Part shown: positions 1-11,929 of the stretch, in pieces
Position numbering within the stretch: the first letter of the stretch is position 1
Layout: each line of letters starts with the position of its first letter
Assembly (NCBI GenBank): GCA_023052935.1
Contig: CM041292.1
Location: 89,945,169 to 90,009,168, forward strand
Source of the DNA: Piezodorus guildinii
Lineage: Eukaryota > Arthropoda > Insecta > Hemiptera > Pentatomidae
DNA: 64,000 nt
Reading direction: 5' to 3'
Translations under genes and position numbers: made by a program
The notes under the pieces: model-generated
What the model was told of the DNA's origin: nothing
The model's database searches: none
Seen by the model: only the letters and a program-made list of their open reading frames with translations

Positions 1-99
1 ACCTTTAGTTCTAAATAAACTTTTCTCCCTTCGAATCCCGAAACCAGGCTAGGTATCATAAAAATCAAACGTTATTCAGATTCAATTAACGAGACAACT

Positions 100-1620
100 T
101 CTTGCTTTCACTTACCTATATATGAAATATATAGTAAGGAAAAGTATTGCGATCGTGAAAATTTTCGGATTCCAGTTTTCGACGGAAATGCACATTTCAA
201 TGTCCCCTGAATCCAAATAACCAAGTCCCGAAAAAAGTTCTGTGTGTGTGTGTGTGTGTGTGTGATAAGTCTCGCGCAAAATCGAAAAAGCGTACGAAAC
301 TAAAATTTCATATTTAAGACATCAATACGCCCAAGATAATACTTTTCCAACGTTTTCATCAAAATCGGCTATCCAGAAGGGCCACTTTATATCATGCATT
401 TTGTACCTAATTACGAACAGCCATAACGATTTTGATTTAACTCTCTATATTGATGTAAAATTGAATGGGCTTTAATGTCACATAGGTTTTTTTCTAATTA
501 AAATAGTTTGACAGGGGCAGAGCTTAAAAGCCGATATTTTAAATTCCTTTCTCCAAACTACCTTTAATTTTGTAAAAGTCCTATTTTGTGTGGAAAAGTC
601 TAGCGCAAGAACGAAAAAGCGTACGAAACTAAAATTTCATATTTAAGACAGTTATAAGCCCGTGATGTTACAGCAACTTTGTCATTGAAATCGGCTATCC
701 AGAAGGGCCACTTTATACTATGAATTTTTCACCTTTTTACGATTTTCTCAAAAACAGCTTAAACGATTTTGATTAAACTCTCTATATTGATGTAAAATAG
801 AATGGGCTTTAATGTCACATAGGTTTTATTCTAATTGAAATAGTTTGACAGGGCTTAAAGCCGATATTTTAAATTTTCTTTCTCCAAACTACCTTTAATT
901 TTGTACATTCTAAAAGATTAACCATATCATCTTAATGAAACTGATGAAGGACGACTAAGTATACATGTTGGACTAATTTGATGACCAACGAAAGGATAAA
1001 GAGCAAAAATATTTTTTTTTTTTTTTTTTATAATAAGAATAGTAATATAGACGTATAATATACCGTTTGAAAGAGTCAGATTTTAGAAAAAATATCATCT
1101 GATGCACAAGTTGTAAAAGGTAATATAATGTGACAAATAGGGAATAAACGTATTAATGATTAACAATTTAATATATTTAACCATATGTTTCCATTAACCA
1201 TATCATTTGATTAGCATTGCTAAAAAACAGGTAAATATATAATTTGGATGAATTCGATACCCAACTAAACGAGAAAACTGTAAAAATATTTTTTTAATGC
1301 AATTGTTTGTTTTTGAACTTCAGAACAGTAATATACAAGTATAATAGACCGTTGGAATGCTAAAGATTTTAGAAAAAAATATTATTTTTTACATACTATT
1401 GTAAAAGTTAACAGAAAGGGATGAAAAGCCGATAAAACAAACTGATTGTCGTTGATAATAATATAATAGATTATTTAATAAAACACATGTTTCTATTATA
1501 ATCCAATTAAAAAAATTCGTTGACAATTTATTTTCGTTTATAAATTTGTTTAAAAATTCTTGAATTGATATAAATAATGGAGGTAAGTGAAAGTCATGTG
1601 TTGCGCGCTCCAGATTTTTT
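100..1620 (+). repeat. family A repeat, composite copy A
   Basis: First copy of a dispersed non-autonomous repeat found about nine times here. The left end carries CTTTCACTTACCT just inside a short T-run. The right end carries the inverse AGGTAAGTGAAAG at 1581-1593, followed by about 25 bases ending in CAGATTTTT. No long open frame is present. This copy is about 1.5 kb rather than about 0.8 kb because the middle is present twice: 265-594 resembles 595-905, and 905-1100 resembles 1190-1390. It may be a recombinant of two copies. Classification is uncertain: the subterminal inverted repeats plus an internal microsatellite recall Helentron-derived elements (HINE type). Confidence 0.75.
241..264. 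repeat. (TG)12 microsatellite inside family A
   Basis: Perfect TG dinucleotide run. A TG or CA run recurs at the equivalent place in other family A copies (about 1801-1832, 5418-5428, 17022-17038, 58369-58393), so the microsatellite is part of the element. Confidence 0.95.
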
Positions 1621-1668
1621 CAAATGGAAGTATAGTTGATAGTTTATGTTTATAATTCCCTCTCCGTG

Positions 1669-2400
1669 TTTTTACTTTCACTTACCTATACGTGAAATTT
1701 ATAACTAAGGAAAATAATTGGGATCTTGAAAATTTGTGATTTTGAGTTTTTAACGACAATACACATTTTAGGGTCGATATGACCAAGTCATAAAAGTATT
1801 TGTGCCTGTAAGTGTTTCTGTGTGTATGTGGTAAGTACTGATCTAAAAGAATAGTCGTGCGAAACTGAAATTACATATTTAAGATAGGTATAGGCCTGGC
1901 ATGTTGCAACTTTTTAACTAAAAGTACCACTACATACAACGATTCTACATCTGTTTATGTTTTTCTCAAAAACGTCCCTCAACGATTTTAACTAAAATCG
2001 CTTTAGTTATGTAAAGTTAAATAGGCTTTATTATCATGCAGGTTTTACTCTCATTGACATTGTCTAACAGCGTTTAAATGCTTTTTCTTTTTTTTTTTTC
2101 TTCCTCTAATGTTCATTGCGTTTCGAAATAATTGACTATTTCCCCTTGTTAGCATTCATTAGAAAAGGATAAATACGCGGCATGAATTTGAGAATCAACT
2201 AAAGCAGAAAATAGGGTTTATATATGCCAATTTTACTATTCTAATTCATGTCAGATTTTCAAACCCAACAGATGGCCTTAGAATTTTTTAATATATCGTT
2301 GGAAAGTGCAAGATTTAAAAAAAAAAATATGTTACAAATAAAACCGTATAACCGTAAACTTATTAGGAGTAACAAAACCTATACATTAGAGTTCTTGTAT
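1669..2400 (+). repeat. family A repeat, copy B (right end missing)
   Basis: Starts with the family A left end (ACTTTCACTTACCT) and follows the consensus through the TG-rich segment and the middle. It stops near 2400, before the right terminal motif. The next family A sequence (copy C) is in the opposite orientation 60 bp away. Confidence 0.65.
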
Positions 2401-2937
2401 ATGTGGCGGTAACGCATGTGATAGCCTAAGCAATTATAACCTTCACCTGTTTTGGTGACAGATAAAAATCTGGTGCGCGCAACACACGAATTTCACTTAC
2501 CTCTCTTGTTAAAATCAATTAAAGAATTTTTAAACGAAAATAGGAACAAATTAAATAAATTTTTAGAGATGAAAAAAGGCCGACGGATTAATTAAATTGA
2601 TTTACGGTAGAAACGTGTGTTTTATTAAATATTGGTTTATTATTTTCAATAAGACTAAAAAAAGTTAACCCCGCTCAAAATTTGAGAGCTAACGTTAGAT
2701 GTATAGAATCCGAATATCGAATAAAAAAAGATCTTTTTCTTCTAATTAATAAATAAATATAAATAGCTATATAAACAGTTATGCAATAATATTGTTATTT
2801 GGAAATAATAAATCATTGTGTAATAATTTGCAGCGTTTTTATATTTTTATATACAACATTCATGTTAGTTTTATCATCTTTTCAACCCTATCCATTAACT
2901 TTTACAATTATGTGTATAAAACATTTTTATTTTTTTA

Positions 2938-3436
2938 GATGAGGAAGATGGTTGGGGGTGCCGTCATAAATTAAAAACACACATTTAAAATAAGTGTTAT
3001 TTTAATTATGTGCCGACGTTTCGGCCTACAATGTGGGCTTTCATCAGGGCTAAAAGAAACAAGATAACAACCAATGTAATTATAGACTTAATAATGCGTT
3101 AGGTATATAATAATAATATGACAGTAATAAATTATGGTAACTTAAATAATATTAAATGTAAAATGATAATAAGATGACAATTATAAACTATCGAAATAAG
3201 GAGACAGTTATAAAGTATGGAAATAAACAAAATTAAGATGATAGTTATAAAGTATGGAAATAAACATAATTGAGATGATAATATTGTAATGAGAATATAT
3301 AAAGAGAGACTAAGTAAATGAAAAAAATGATAAAGGAAAAATATGTGAACAATTAAAATTTTAAATATTAACAATTTTGAGTTGATATATGACGGTAATA
3401 TATTAAAAACATAGTTAAGAGTATAGGTAATATATA
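2938..3436 (-). mobile_element. Penelope-like element end with hammerhead motif
   Basis: Sequence closely related to 15322-15470, 25877-26015 and 56293-56420, all containing the CTGATGA...GAAAC block typical of Penelope-like retroelement ends. The rest (3052-3436) is A/T-rich with a roughly 40-bp imperfect tandem repeat around 3200-3280 and no convincing coding sequence. It interrupts family A copy C. Confidence 0.6.
3009..3051 (-). ncRNA. hammerhead-type ribozyme motif, core intact
   Basis: Read on the minus strand: a GCC arm, CTGATGA core, a stem II of about three pairs (GCC with GGC), GAAAC, then the cleavage triplet GTC followed by GGC, which pairs with the GCC arm as stem I. Stem III is only the self-complementary ACGT, as in the minimal hammerheads reported in Penelope-like elements, which may act as dimers. 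One or two extra A residues lie between the core and stem II. Activity is inferred. Confidence 0.6.
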
Positions 3437-3745
3437 AAATTTTTTTAAAATCTTTAGCTGTGCAACATATAGTATATTATACGTCTACATTAAAGCTCTT
3501 ATGTACAAAAACACAACAATTACCTAAATTAATATTTTTGCTCTTTTCTATTTTATTTGGTTTTCAAATTTGTTTAACTTATATACTTATCCGTGTTTTA
3601 CCAATGCTAACATGATGATATGGTAAATGTTTTCAAATATATAAAATTATAGATACTTTAGAGAAAGATTATTTAAAATATCGGCATTTAACCCCTGCCG
3701 AACTATTTAAAACAAAATGAAACCTATATGATATAAGTAAGTGAT

Positions 3746-4929
3746 TGTAGAATGCTGTTTTTGTGTTGCTAAGAAAATGTTAATATTCTATTGTGATAGA
3801 ATAAAGAATAAACCATTTATTTATGTGTTGATTGCACCACATATTTAATAATTTCTGGTTTTGGATTTTTCCCAGACGATCTAGAAACTATAATGCATGT
3901 CTTTGAAAACTTTTAATGCTAATTTTATACAACATTTAAAATCACACTATTTATTCCGGGTTGTGTGATACATCTGGCAGATTTTTTAAATAATCATCTT
4001 GAAAAATTAGTTATATTGAACAGATCTAAACCAAATATTGATCACGTAAACCAGGGCTGAGTAACACATTAGAACTATCGATAATAAGCCCAATCATTTT
4101 TATTTGATAATTTTACATTTAAATGTTAACCCATAAGTTATTATAGAAACCTTAAGAAAATATTCCAAGATACTTTGTTAAATAGATAAAAGAAAACTGA
4201 TTAACTTCAAGGTCTATGATTAAAATAGTTTCCTAACTTTGAGCGCTTGTATTAATATTTTGTCATCTTTGAATTTATCGATTCTTTTAATATTTATGTA
4301 ATCTTCACCAAGAAATATTTATTTATATTTAGTCTAAATAATAAAAAAAAAGTTTTGATTTATTTATATATTTTTTTAGGCAACTGCTGTCTTATTGAAT
4401 TTGTGTTTACTTTATTATATCGTGATTCAAAAAAAAAAAAAAATAATATTGCATTTCACATGTCTAGCATTATTTACTATCTGGACTTAACGATAATCAA
4501 TGTTTATATCTATAAAGATAGCATATTATTTTGAAGAAGTTGGTATTTATCTGAGTCATAATTTATCTTATATACAAAATTCTTTTTATGATTATTCGAT
4601 CAAGTCTTATTATTTAAACTAATAAATAAACGGACTCAATCTTCATCAAGGAGTATTTACAGAGTATGTGGAGGGACATATTACGTTTATAGTTTTCCAA
4701 ATTCATTATCCTCATTTATGGATATATGGATTAAAAAATATTGTTAATCCTATTATGGCCGCCTAATCCTGCCTAAAAAAAAAATTATGGATTGCTTATC
4801 TAAAAATAAGCCAAGCTTACCTATATCTAACGTTTGATTCACTTCTAGCTCTAATAAAACTTGAGGAAAAACTTTTAAATTTATTTATGAGGATGTTATT
4901 AAATTTTTTGAAACCAATTTAAATTAGTT
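3746..4929. other. AT-rich DNA without recognised features
   Basis: No open frame, repeat match or RNA-like structure that I can support. Several A- and T-runs (for example 4431-4442). Confidence 0.6.
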
Positions 4930-5272
4930 GCTTTTTTATATTTGTATGTGGTAAATCTAGGTCGGGAACGATGTGTAGTATATAATTCAAATTTCATATT
5001 TTAGAATCGTATATGCCTGAGATCTTACAGCAACTTTTTCATCAAAATCGGTAAACCAGAAGAGCCATTTTATACCATTCTTTTTGCACCTTTTTACTGC
5101 TTTCTCAAAAACTACTAAAAAAAATTTGATTAAACTTGCTAAATCGGTGTTAAATATAGTGGATTTTAAATGTTACATCGATATAGATATAATAGATTTC
5201 GTTCTGATTGAAATAGTTTGACTGGGCTTAAATACCGAATATTTAAATTATATTTCTCTAATGTACCTTTAA
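4930..5272 (+). repeat. family A repeat, partial copy D
   Basis: Matches the middle of family A, from just after the TG-run region through the block ending near ACCTTTAATTTT. The left end is absent, and the segment directly abuts the left end of copy E, giving a tandem arrangement. Confidence 0.6.
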
Positions 5273-5273
5273 T

Positions 5274-6490
5274 TTTTTACTTTCACTTACCTATGTATGA
5301 AATACATAGTAAGGTAATGTATTGAGATCGTGAAAATGTTTGAATCCCATTTTTCGACGGAAATACACTTTTTTAGGTTCTCCTAAGTCCATCATGACCA
5401 TGTCCCGCAAAACAGGTCTGTGTGTGATAGGTCTAGTGCGAAAACGAAAAGTCGTACGAAACTGTAATTTCATATTTAAAACAACTATACGCCTGAGATG
5501 TTACAGCAACTTTTTCATCAAAATCGGCTAACAAGAGGAACCATTTTATACTATGCATTTTGCACCTTTCTACAATTTTCTCAAAAAAAAAAAAAAAGCT
5601 CAAACGATTTTTTTGAGCTCACTATATCGATGTGAAATTTAATGGGCTTTAATACCATGTTGGTTTCATTTTGATTAAAATAGTCTGACAGGGCTTAAAT
5701 GCCGATCTTTTAAATTTCTTCCTCTGAGGTACTTTCAATTTTGTACATTCAAACAGATTAACCGTATCATCTTAATGACATTGGTGAAGGACGGCTAAAT
5801 ATAAAAGTTGGACGAATTTGATGACCAACTAATAGAAAAAGAGCAGAACTATATTTTTATGTATTTTTTTTTTTTAAAGAACAATTAATCTGGATATAAG
5901 ACAATAATACAGTTGGAAAGAGACAGATTTAAGAACAAATACTGTCTGATATCAAGAAGACAAGGCGATGAAAAAAAATTGTAGAAATCATCTTATCTGG
6001 TCAAGCCACAACTTATAAGAGATGTGTATTCCCTGATAACTCTGTTATTATTGCTGATAAAGATAAAATGTAAGGTGTTCTGGAATCAGGAAATTTTATT
6101 TGTTTCTTCCAATTAATAAATAAATAGATACAAATTTTTTGCTTTTATTGCTATTTGATAGAGAATTAAATTTTGGACCAAATGAAAAAAGAATCATTGA
6201 AATTGGTTAACAACTAGCTTAGATGTGTGCGTTTTAAAATCAGTTGTAGTGGTATGATATGATACTTTGAATTAGTGCTTTTCATATTAATTAATTGGCT
6301 ATCAACAGCCATATGGACAGTTATACCCTAATATTGTTATTTGGAAATAATAAACCATGGTGTAATACTTTGCAGCGTTTTTTTAAATCAACTTAAAATA
6401 TTCAAATTGAAGTATATTTAATAGTTTATAAATTGATTTTAACTGTCGAGGTAAATGAAAGTCGTGTGTTTCCCGCACCAGATTTTTTAG
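5274..6490 (+). repeat. family A repeat, copy E
   Basis: Left end ACTTTCACTTACCT at about 5279, with a diverged right end (GGTAAATGAAAG plus a terminal CACCAGATTTTTT) at 6450-6490. About 1.2 kb long. An unrelated-looking stretch, 5940-6430, includes about 85 bp (6300-6385) that is also found at 2770-2850. Confidence 0.65.
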
Positions 6491-7724
6491 ATTCCATATT
6501 TTTTTATTAGCATGGATTAAAAACCGATAAATATACTAGTTGAATATTTATGGATTCTGTGTTGAAAAATTAAGGAAATGAGGGGCCTAACAAAGTATGG
6601 TTCCGTGGGCCTTCTCACAGGTTTTTGACCCCTGCCCATGTCGAAATCGACCTGAATTACATATTGTTTATCATATAAATCGCTTTGGAACTAGTGAAGA
6701 CCCGATCCAACAGTCATAAATGACGTTTCCTGAGTTTGATATTTTATTTTTATTTTTTTATGGACCTCGCTAGTAAATTCTTTCTCTCAGCACATATTTC
6801 AGTATCAACTGTAACGACTGAAAAGTTGTATTTTCTTCTTCTATTTTTATAATTGTTTAGAATCATTTATTTTTCATGTTTAAAGCATTTTACTTTTACA
6901 AAATTATTTATTCATTTAAAATTTCTTATTTACATCTCTTTCTATTTCTCATCAACGTTTTGGGGTCTTGTCCCTATTTTCAAGACTAAAAATATTTTAT
7001 ACAAAATTAAATAAGTGAAATATATTATTTCAACATTCATTTTGTTATATATACTTATGAATTTAAATTGTCACATATTATAATAATCAGATATTTCACA
7101 ATTATTTATGATTTACCTGTTATATTTTTTTTCTCCATTCCTATTGGCTCACTGTTTTATTTTTAATTTTTCAAATTTATACCTGGTGTGTTCTGCTACC
7201 ATTCTAATCCAATCCCTATGGCCTATATTTCTTTATATTGTGATGTTATTTTTTTTTTTTTATTTGTTTTTACTTACAAACTGTTGTTTTATAAATTTAC
7301 ATTATTAATGATATCTGTATGATGTATTCCTAGCGTTTTTGTATCTCTTTTATAATTGATGGTTCTATTGTTATTTTTGGTAATATATATAGTATCCAAT
7401 ATTTCTATATTTTAAAAGTTAAATTTGTGTTGCTTTTTTATACTATGGGATGATAAAGCTGTTGATTGATATTGATATTTTTATAATTCTTGTTGAGAAA
7501 TTTTTGTTTTTAGCTTTTTTGATTTCTCACCTATAATATATATAACCTTAACCTCGCCTATAATCAGTTCACAGTTTTCGCAATCGATTGTGTATTGTTA
7601 AATATGTTATTAACTATGTTTTTCCATTTTTTTTTTTCAATTTTATCTTTCATTTTACTTAAATACCTTTCTAATTTATTATTGTTGTATAAACCAAATG
7701 AAATATTTGGATGATCATATTTTT
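6491..7724. other. AT-rich DNA with a possible decayed Penelope end
   Basis: No gene seen. At about 6945-6996, minus strand, a block resembles a worn Penelope-type end: a short stem flanked by a decayed CTGATGA and by AAAACGTTG in place of GAAACGTTG. Otherwise T-rich, low-complexity sequence. Confidence 0.4.
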
Positions 7725-7727
7725 TAA

Positions 7728-9880
7728 AGGACACCGAAGTATATTCATCCCGAGATTAGAAAACAATTCACGATAGAAGTAAAAAATAGGTTCGAAGTTT
7801 TGGAATCTTCAGACGAGGAGCACGAAGATGTAAACAAATTATGGGAAGGGATCAGGGATAATATTAAAGAGATCGGTAATTTATGTCTTGGGAAAATCGA
7901 AAATAAAAAGAACAAACCTTGGTTCGACAGGGATTGTCAAAATATGTGTGAAAAAAGAAAAACCGCTAAACTGAATTCCTTAAATAATCCTAGCGATAAT
8001 AATGTGGCTTACTTTCGGTTAGTAAAAAATGAAACTTCAAAATTCTTAAAAAATAAGAAAAGAGAGTATCTTAAAGGCAAAATAATAGAAATAGAAAAAC
8101 ACAGCAGCCAAAATAACGTAAGAGAGATATACAAAGGTATAAACAAATCGCGTAAAAGATTTGAACCTCTATTGAATGGGGTTAAAGATGAGAATAACAA
8201 TATAATTGCGGACCTGACTGAGATATTGAATACATTTAAACAACACTTTGACGGCATTCTAAATACGGAAAATAATAATTAATCTCCTCCCTTTGAATAC
8301 CAGAGCGCTGAACGATGGATAGACGCACCGAGTAAAGTAGAAGTCGAAATGGCGATAGGAAAATTAAAACGTTATAAACTCTTTAATTCTATATAATTAT
8401 ATATAAATTCTATGAATATTATATTATACTCTAATTATATTATAATTCTATAATTCTATATAAATACTATATTCTATTAACTGCAGGAAATGATAATATC
8501 ACGAGTGAATTAATCAAAGCGTGTGGAGAAGCGGGCGTTTCCAAATTACATGTTTTAGTTATAAAGATCTGGGAAAATGAAAAAATGCTCGAAGAATGGA
8601 AAGAATCAATACTTATTCCGATTCACAAAAAAGGACCGAGGACGGATTGTAACAACTATGGTGGGATCTCTCTTCTCCCAGTATGCTATAAAATATTCTC
8701 GTCAATACTAACTAGGCGAATCACGGAATACGCCGAGGAAATTATCGGAGACTACCAATGTGGTTTTAGGCGGAATCGCTCGACTATTGATCAAATATTT
8801 TCCTTACGTCAAATATTAGAGAAGAAGCTGAAATACAACGGTGTAGTCCATCAACTCTATATTGTTTTTAAAAAGGCTTATGATTCCATAGACTGTCAGA
8901 AGCTATATAACATCATGATTGAACAGGGAATACCTAGAAAGTTAGTAAACCTAGTAGAGATGTGTTTGTCGGAAACATTTCATAAAGTGCGATCGGGTTT
9001 GAAACAGGGTGACTCCCTTTCACATGTTTTGTTTAATATAGCTTTAGAATATGTCATAGAAAAGGTGATGTGTACCGAGAAAGGCTTAAATATGGGGTAT
9101 GCCGATGATTTGGTACTGCTAGGTGAAGACACGGAAACAATACAACTAAATATGAGTGTGTTAATAAAAACCGGTGAACAAATAGGTCTCGAATTAAATA
9201 CCGATAAGACGAAATATATGATTAGTAGCAGAAATAGTGGTGATCTTGATGATATTAATATTTCAGGGCATACTTTTGAACACGTAGAGAAATTCAAGTA
9301 TTTAGGTTCAATGATAACAAGAAAAAATGAAATCCAGGAAGAAATAAAGTCCCGGTCAAAGTTGGGAAATGCGTGTTATTATTCAGTTGCTAAATTACTT
9401 TGCTCGCGGCTTCTGTCTAAAAACTTAAAGGTTAAAATTTATAAAACTATTATTCTTCCGACGGTTCTTTACCGATGTGAAACGTGGCCGCTTACTTTGA
9501 AGGATGAACAACGGCTTAAGGTTTTCGAAAATAAGGTACTGCGTGAAATATTTGGCCCGAAGAGAGATGAGGCTACTGCAGAGTTTAGAAGGTTGCACAA
9601 CGCGGAATTGCGGAGTTTGTACCCTGTGAATATAATTTAGTTGATAGCATCGCGGCGACTCAAATGGGCGCGTAAGATTGTTGGGGTCAGTGAGGAACGG
9701 ATTCCAAGAACGTTGGTATTCGCTGAACCGACTAGTAGGCGTCCGAAAGGTAGGCCGAAGCGTCGATGGGAGGATTGCATTAAGGCTGTTCTCGAGGGCT
9801 TGGGCTTGACCGGCGAACGTTGGACGAGTCTGTGCAGGCGAAGTTTGGTGGTATGGGCATCGAACCTTCCGGTTCGGTAA
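7728..9880 (+). pseudogene. RTE-type reverse transcriptase ORF, broken
   Basis: The open frame 7728-8282 is the linker after the endonuclease and ends at a premature TAA. The reading continues without a start to about 8378, is interrupted by an AT-rich insertion, and resumes from about 8482 to 9640. A TAG at 9638-9640 replaces what is Glu in copy 2, and the C-terminus continues in the same frame to 9880. Reverse transcriptase motifs are visible: the FKKAYDS block, GLKQGDSLS and YADD (9098-9109). The first catalytic Asp, present as IDFKKAYDS in copy 2, is Val here (8864-8866). Short deletions relative to copy 2 remove residues before GLKQG and before YADD. This copy cannot encode an active enzyme. 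Confidence 0.85.
8379..8481. repeat. AT-rich insertion within RTE copy 1
   Basis: Compared with copy 2 near 38320, about 100 bp of almost pure A/T with repeated TTCTATATAA-like units is inserted between AACGTTATAA and GCAGGAAATG. It disrupts the reverse transcriptase frame. Confidence 0.65.
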
Positions 9881-9899
9881 GCCTATTATTATTATTATT

Positions 9900-10268
9900 A
9901 CTTTTTTTCTATCTGTTAATTTTGGGATGTATGTCATTATGTGATATTTTTTATTTATGTTGTTTGCATCTTGTTTTTTAGTTTTTATTTCTGAGCTATC
10001 ATTATTCTTTTTCTCTCTATGATTATTGATTTGCCTTTTTTAATTTTTTGTCTTGATTAGTTTCTTTATTTTTTCATTTCATTAATTTTGTATTAATATT
10101 TGTATTAATCCTCTTTTTTATTATTGTATCATAATTTGCTAATCAATTTTGCTCGATAGAAAATTTCTTTAAATATGTTATAAACTTGTTTTTTGACATA
10201 TTTTATGAACTGCTTATCGTACTCATTTATTATAGTTATTAAATTTTTCTAATATTTCTGTATGTTGA
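9900..10268. other. T-rich DNA without recognised features
   Basis: Low-complexity sequence directly after the RTE tail. Nothing supportable seen. Confidence 0.6.
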
Positions 10269-11056
10269 TTTTTTACTTTCACTTACCTATATATGAAATA
10301 TATATTGAGGGAAAGAATTGCGATCTTGAAAATTTTCGAATTCCAGTTTTCAACGGAAATACACGTTTTAGGGTCCCCTGAGTCTAAATAACCAAGTCCC
10401 ACAAAAAGGTGTGTAGCAACTCCCGGGCGAAACCTATAAGTCCTAGGAAAATGAAATTTCATATTTAAGACTACTATACGTCCTGTAAAATCGAATGGGC
10501 TTTAATATCGTGTAGGTTTCATTCTGATTGAAATAGAATGCCAGGGCTTAAATGCCGATATTTTAAATTTTCTTGCTCTATAATACCTCCTTTAATTTTT
10601 ATTTAAAAAAAAACAACGGAACATCATCTTATTAGCGTTGATAAATAACGAGTAAATATGTAAGTTAGGCGAATTTGATAAATAACTAAAGGAGAAAAGA
10701 GCAAACATTTTTTTTACTGCAATTTTGGTGTTTTTGAACACAAGAATAGTAATATAGATGTATAATATACCGTTGGATAGCTGAAGATTTTAGAAAAAAT
10801 ATATAATAATATATATAAATACTATCCAATACACGGAATTTTAAAGGTTAATGGAGAGTGATGAAAGCCGATAAAACTGACTGCCTGTTTTGATAAAAAT
10901 ATAATAGATGATTAAATAAAACACATGTTTCTATTGAAATTCAAAATAATTAATTCTTTAACAATTTATTTCTATCTTTAAATGCATTTATAAATTCTTA
11001 AATTGATATTAATAATGAAGGTAATTGGAAGTCGTGTGTTGGGCGCTCCAGATTCT
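10269..11056 (+). repeat. family A repeat, copy F (near full length)
   Basis: Both ends are present. The left end has TTTTTACTTTCACTTACCT. The right end has the inverse motif, mutated to GGTAATTGGAAG, and a terminal CTCCAGATTC. About 790 bp. It lacks the long TG run of other copies. Confidence 0.75.
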
Positions 11057-11929
11057 TTCTATTGTATTATAAAAATGTGATCTATATGCTGCTTTATCAT
11101 TGTTGGTTTATCAAGATACAGATACCGAAATGTCGATGAGAAATAGGAAGAGATGTAATTTTTTTTTTTTTTTTTTTTTTTAAATTAGGCTCTAGTAAAT
11201 TTACAATATAAAATCTTATAACACAAGTGATTCATTTTCCATAAAGACTTCTGTAAAGTTGATTTATCTTATTCTTAATTTTAACATGATTTTCGATTAA
11301 AAAAAATAAATAAAATAAAAGAATTCACTATTAGCTAGCAGCACAAACAAACCCATTTTTCAATTATACAGCCCTGCTAGTGAACTTACGCTTATGTAAA
11401 AAGTAGATGACGTCAGTGAGTCGTAATATCCTGCACGATTTCCGTCCATGGTGGTGACTTTTCCTTCCCTTCTAGCTTCATAGTTGTTTTCCGTCAGTGT
11501 AATTTATTTTTACTCAATATCTATTAAGAACCTTTCATTTATCAACTTCAACTTGGAGTATAATCAGCAGAAGTCATCGTTGAAAGTGTTTAGTTATGAG
11601 TTTTCGGAGCTAAAGCCGCTATATTTTAAAAGATTACCAGCTAAGACTTATCCAGCGTAAATTATGCTTATGGTGAAGGATTATAAGATAAGAATTCAAT
11701 GATTATTTTTTTCTGATTCTGAGTAATACTGTTATTTGAGATCTTTCCGCCACCTCTCCCACCATTTAAATATATATTTTTAAAAAATTAATATTTATGA
11801 TTCAAATGGGGTTGTGATCATTCCGAAAGGTTCGGTGCCTCACTAGTTTCATGGAAGGTGAGAAAGAATAAAATGTTTTAATTTAATCTATTTACTATAA
11901 AGATATAATATATGGTATAGTGAAATTCA
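11057..11929. other. non-coding DNA, less AT-rich, with one CRE-like site
   Basis: Contains a T-run at about 11159-11182 and a perfect TGACGTCA at 11408-11415. The stretch 11380-11660 is less AT-rich than its surroundings and could be an exon or regulatory remnant, but no coding frame or splice structure convinces me. Confidence 0.4.

Larger units (their letters stand above)
2464..3745 (-). repeat. family A repeat, copy C, split by a Penelope-type insertion
   Basis: Begins with the reverse complement of the family A right end (AAAAATCTGGTGCGCGC) and the inverted CTTTCACTTACCT. Homology runs to about 2650, resumes at about 2870-2935, then continues at about 3437-3745. The gap at 2938-3436 is a Penelope-like 3' end in the same orientation, so the Penelope insertion is younger than this copy. 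The left end of the repeat is not recognisable. Confidence 0.65.
7725..9899 (+). mobile_element. RTE-type non-LTR retrotransposon, 5'-truncated copy 1
   Basis: Homologous to the elements at 37873-39819 and 40517-42995. It lacks the endonuclease domain: homology begins at the end of that domain, skips a few residues, and continues through linker, reverse transcriptase and C-terminal region. It ends in an ATT trinucleotide tail (about 9883-9899), a typical RTE-clade 3' end. No target duplication was found. Confidence 0.85.

Noticed and set aside
3132..3374. 80-codon hydrophobic open frame on the minus strand
   Set aside because: It reads through an A/T-rich imperfect tandem repeat of a Penelope-type end. 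The composition (Leu, Ile, Tyr, Phe only) is what such DNA gives by chance.
5291..5531. Two overlapping open frames on opposite strands
   Set aside because: They lie within family A copy E and are not kept open in other copies.
9425..9937. 170-codon open frame on the minus strand
   Set aside because: Antisense shadow of the RTE reverse transcriptase C-terminus. The same shadow appears opposite copies 2 and 3.
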